Origin: Cardiocondyla obscurior
Taxonomy: Eukaryota; Arthropoda; Insecta; Hymenoptera; Formicidae
Direction of reading: 5' to 3'
Assembly (NCBI RefSeq): GCF_019399895.1
Contig: NC_091868.1
Span: 2,652,499-2,716,498 of the forward strand
DNA: 64,000 nt
The position numbers were made by a program, and so were the translations under genes. Of this stretch, positions 60,941-64,000 are shown one piece after another. The notes under the pieces are model-generated. The model ran no database searches and had not been told where the DNA came from. It saw only the letters and a list, made by a program, of their open reading frames with translations. Numbering within the stretch: position 1 is the first letter of the stretch; the number at the start of each line of letters is the position of its first letter.

Positions 60941-63500
60941 TGACGGTGGTCCAGGCTTGCGTCTCTCATTGATTACGCGAGAAAGAGGGAAAATTCCGGT
61001 CGTGCGTGCCTGGAAAGGTAGCGTAGGCGTGGCAACGCGTCGGCGTCTCGGCGCCTTATTCGTTGAAAACTTTGCGCAAAAGCACCGCCCCGACCGCGCG
61101 AGCGCGGTGTTCTCGGCACGTGTGCGTGAAAGCCCAGCTGGGCTTTTCGAGGACCCCGGCAGGCCGGTGTAACGTTGCGGCCTGCGTGTACGTGTACATG
61201 AGAGGAAAGAAGAACGGGGAGGATGCCAGGCGATTTCCCCGCCGCCGCTGCCGCCACCCGCCGCCTCGGGCCCTCCGCTCCACTCGTCGAGGGCGACGGC
61301 GCCATCATTCCCCGCCAATTTTTTTCAAATGCTGGCTCCCTCTGCTCAGCCGACGCCGGAACTGCCGGTCCTCTTTCTCTCTTCAACCCCCGTTCATCCC
61401 TCTTTCCGACACGCTTTCTCTCCTCCGTCGTTTTACCGCGCTCTCCCTGTTCCTCCTTCGTGCCCTTCCACCGCGCTCGTTCGGGCTTCGTTCGCGCGTG
61501 TCCCTTTTCCGTCCTCGTTCCGGTGAACCGCTCTTTTGCTTCCACCTGCTCTTCGCGCCCGAAGAACAGCCGTGTGGAAGGGCGCGCCGCGAAAAGGGAC
61601 GGCAAGGACGAGAGCAATAAAGAGGGGGAGATCCTCGAGCGCGACGATAAGCGTCGAGGGGTCTCCGACTCTTCGTCTCTCCGTTACGGGACGCGAGGGT
61701 CGATTTCCGGTGGTGGGAATTTTTCTCGACGTGGAGGCGACGAACACCGGTGTTCTCATCCCCCTTCGCTGCCGCGCCACCCCCGTGCTCCCCCTGTCTC
61801 TATCTTCGTTCGCTTTTCCTTTTGCAGCGCTGCAATCGACGACTCTATTACTTCCGCGAAAGGGAGAGAAAATGCAACGAACGGAGGAAAACGGGGAAAC
61901 GGCCGGGGGCTGTTTGACACACGATGAGGGGGGAGAGGGAAAGGAGGAGTAGACGCGAGGTGATCGTGCAGCTGGTAACGCAGACAGAACCTTCGTCCTT
62001 TTCTTCGTTAGGGGCAACTTGTGTCGCGCGCGTACCTGTTTAGCAATTCTCGAAATACGACCGGCGCGATTTATGCGAGAGACATCGCGTACAATAGTAC
62101 ATCCCCGACTATACATGACGAGGAGCCACATTTATATCGCATTACAAGCGCGGCGGTTGATATATGTTGTTCCGATAGAATTTCAGCCGGTAGCTAACTA
62201 TTGTATTTTTTTTTTTTTTTTTTTTTTCAGGGAGATTTTTTTTTTACGTTCTCGTAATAATCCTTTTCTATGATTACTTGTCAGTCTGCATCCTGCGCGC
62301 AAATGTTGGCAGTGATATGAAGAGCTCGGGGGTGCAATTATTCGAACGCCTTCGTGTGCTTGTACATACATTTTTATTGACATACGTTTGAATGGCCGGT
62401 ATATTGCGTTTTGAAGATGCTGCGGTTGTTATTTTTTTCTTAAAAAAAAAAATTATTTTAATGAGTCTATTATATGTATCATTATATGTAATTAGTCGTC
62501 ATATTTCGCGTCTGTTGAAATAATAGCGAATCTGATCCGCGTGATGTCGGTAGAGTACTCGCGTCGTATTCCGTCGTGTCGCCGGCAAATGCTGAGCGGT
62601 CGCCCCGCGAACGATCCCAAGACATTCATTGCGGTAAACCGGAATGACGGGCATCCACGGTGATGGCATACCTTGACGGCGGCGGCCGATCGCGGCGCGC
62701 ACGTGTCTCGAACCGCGGAGAACGCGTGCGCGTATTGACACGCGCTGATCGAACGCAGTGACGCGCGGGCCTCGTCACGAGGGCGAACCAATACGGCGTG
62801 ATCCAGGCCGGTATCCACCACGACCACGTGCGCGTCCGAAGTAGGCATTCACCTACAAAGGTAGGCCACGTTGCAGGGGTTAATAAGTAGTTGTCGCTCC
62901 ATCTCCGCGAGGCGAAACATCCCCCGGACATCCAGCCGCCTGACCATCCGCCCACCACCTCTCTACGTCAGTGAGGGCGTTGAAAAATCAGTCTCCTTAC
63001 AAAAAGGGCTCGTTGAAAGGGACCGCGTAAGGGTGGGATTCCACGCGGGAGACCAGGATGGCCGGACGGAACGTCGGAAGGGGGGAACGAGTGAGTTTGA
63101 AGGGGGATGGAAAAGTAGTAACGGCGTGTGCGGTGGTCGGAGGGTAGGTTGGAGGTGAGGTACGGGGAGAGGCGAGTGGGAAGGCGGGAAATCGGGCAAC
63201 GTAAATACGGAGCACGTTGCTATGCGCCGTAAGCGTCCGCCCAGCCACCCTTTTTACAAAGGGTGCCCTGAAAGTACGGTACGTGTTACCGCCGGGTAAA
63301 AAGGAACGAATGAATAAATTAGCCTCCACCCATGTGCGACGACGTAGAGAGAAGGGTCGGGCGTATCGCGCGGGCACGCCATTTTGGAGAACGAAGGTCC
63401 CCCACGGGGAAAGGACACGGTATACGAAGGATTCTTCTAGTCGCTCGATGCATTTTACATAGACCTCACGGCCTTCCGCTTTTTTTTTTCTCTCTGTTTC
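60941..63500. other. CpG-rich region, candidate regulatory DNA, no gene supported
   Basis: Overlapping frames of 185-234 codons on both strands (61063-62131) are Arg/Ser/Pro-rich with no domain. A perfect AAAGCCCAGC/GCTGGGCTTT palindrome spans 61129-61146. A T22 run followed by CAG (62206-62230) mimics an acceptor but leads into more Ts. 62880-63180 is purine- and G-rich on the plus strand. Confidence 0.4.
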
Positions 63501-64000
63501 TCTCTCTCCTCTCCCTCATCTGTTCACCTTTTCGAATTATCGCGCCGTTCCTCGATCAGACCGTTCGTGATCATTCATGAGAAGAAAGTGGACCGCCACC
63601 CTTATTATGATAATATCACGAAACACTAACGCGTTCAAATTATGTTAAATATTTCGCGCACGTACGATACAGAGCTTAAAAACGTTAAATCAAAATCAAT
63701 TTGTTTCAAATAATTAATTAGCAGAGTCGAGATTATTTTATTTTGTATTGTATTTTAGAATTATTCATGATTAGTAATTAAAATTATATTTATGCAATGA
63801 GACATTTTTGTCGACGACGATTCGGTAAGATGACTGAAAATCCGTCGCGTAATTTTATTTCAATTGTGAGTTTCGCGTTTGTAGTGGAAGGGCAATGATT
63901 CGACCGTAGCAACGTTCCATCATGAATTCGAAATGGTAAATAGCAATAATTAAATCGGAAGTCGAGCGAATTCCGCACGTTGCGCCGATGAATTCGACAT
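63501..64000. other. AT-rich DNA, no gene seen
   Basis: Only short unsupported frames and no structured repeat noted. Confidence 0.5.

Noticed and set aside
60668..61927. Frames of 185-234 codons on both strands
   Set aside because: Driven by triplet repeats and CpG-rich composition. Gly, Thr and Arg homopolymers change identity with frame.
62206..62230. T22 followed by CAG, resembling a 3' splice site
   Set aside because: The sequence after it is again mostly T and no exon can be read. Homopolymers of this kind are common in the window.
1..64000. CRISPR arrays, bacterial operons, rRNA, telomeric TTAGG arrays, viral or retrotransposon coding genes
   Set aside because: Looked for on both strands and none seen. 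The gene structure and composition are those of an animal nuclear genome.

Overview
This is animal nuclear DNA and almost certainly an insect. The only protein-coding gene I can support is split by GT-AG introns. The rest is non-coding sequence in which AT-rich stretches full of A/T runs alternate with GC-rich patches that show no CpG loss. Abundant CpG plus a mariner-type mini-transposon fits a hymenopteran such as an ant or bee, but that placement is an inference. There are no bacterial operons, CRISPR arrays or insertion sequences.

Left end (1-2121, minus strand): the first five identified exons of cytosolic C-1-tetrahydrofolate synthase (MTHFD1, pug in Drosophila). They encode 244 residues, most of the methylenetetrahydrofolate dehydrogenase/cyclohydrolase domain, with all recognisable catalytic and NADP-binding residues intact. 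The formyltetrahydrofolate synthetase half lies beyond the left edge. An 84-bp mariner-type MITE sits in the intron between coding exons 1 and 2. A possible non-coding first exon ends at 3981, beside a GC-richer stretch (about 4.0-5.45 kb) that could be the promoter.

2.1-64 kb: about 62 kb with no protein-coding gene I can support. Most long open frames here sit in pyrimidine-rich or CpG-rich sequence, where stop codons are rare by composition. They show no domain, no exon pattern and no recognisable family. This stretch holds a 245-bp imperfect foldback (6191-6435), several perfect short hairpins (9300, 19838, 35346, 41463), overlapping GGTCATC palindromes (36187-36219), a perfect GGTCAnnnTGACC palindrome (42605), microsatellites, purine/pyrimidine tracts and CpG-rich patches.

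The most interesting signal is at 47005-47047 on the plus strand. A TACTAAC branch site and a good 3' splice site are followed immediately by a 5' splice site (CAG|GTAAGA), the arrangement of a recursive-splicing ratchet point. It suggests that part of this apparent desert is a very long intron of an unseen plus-strand gene. A 3'-terminal exon is the main alternative.
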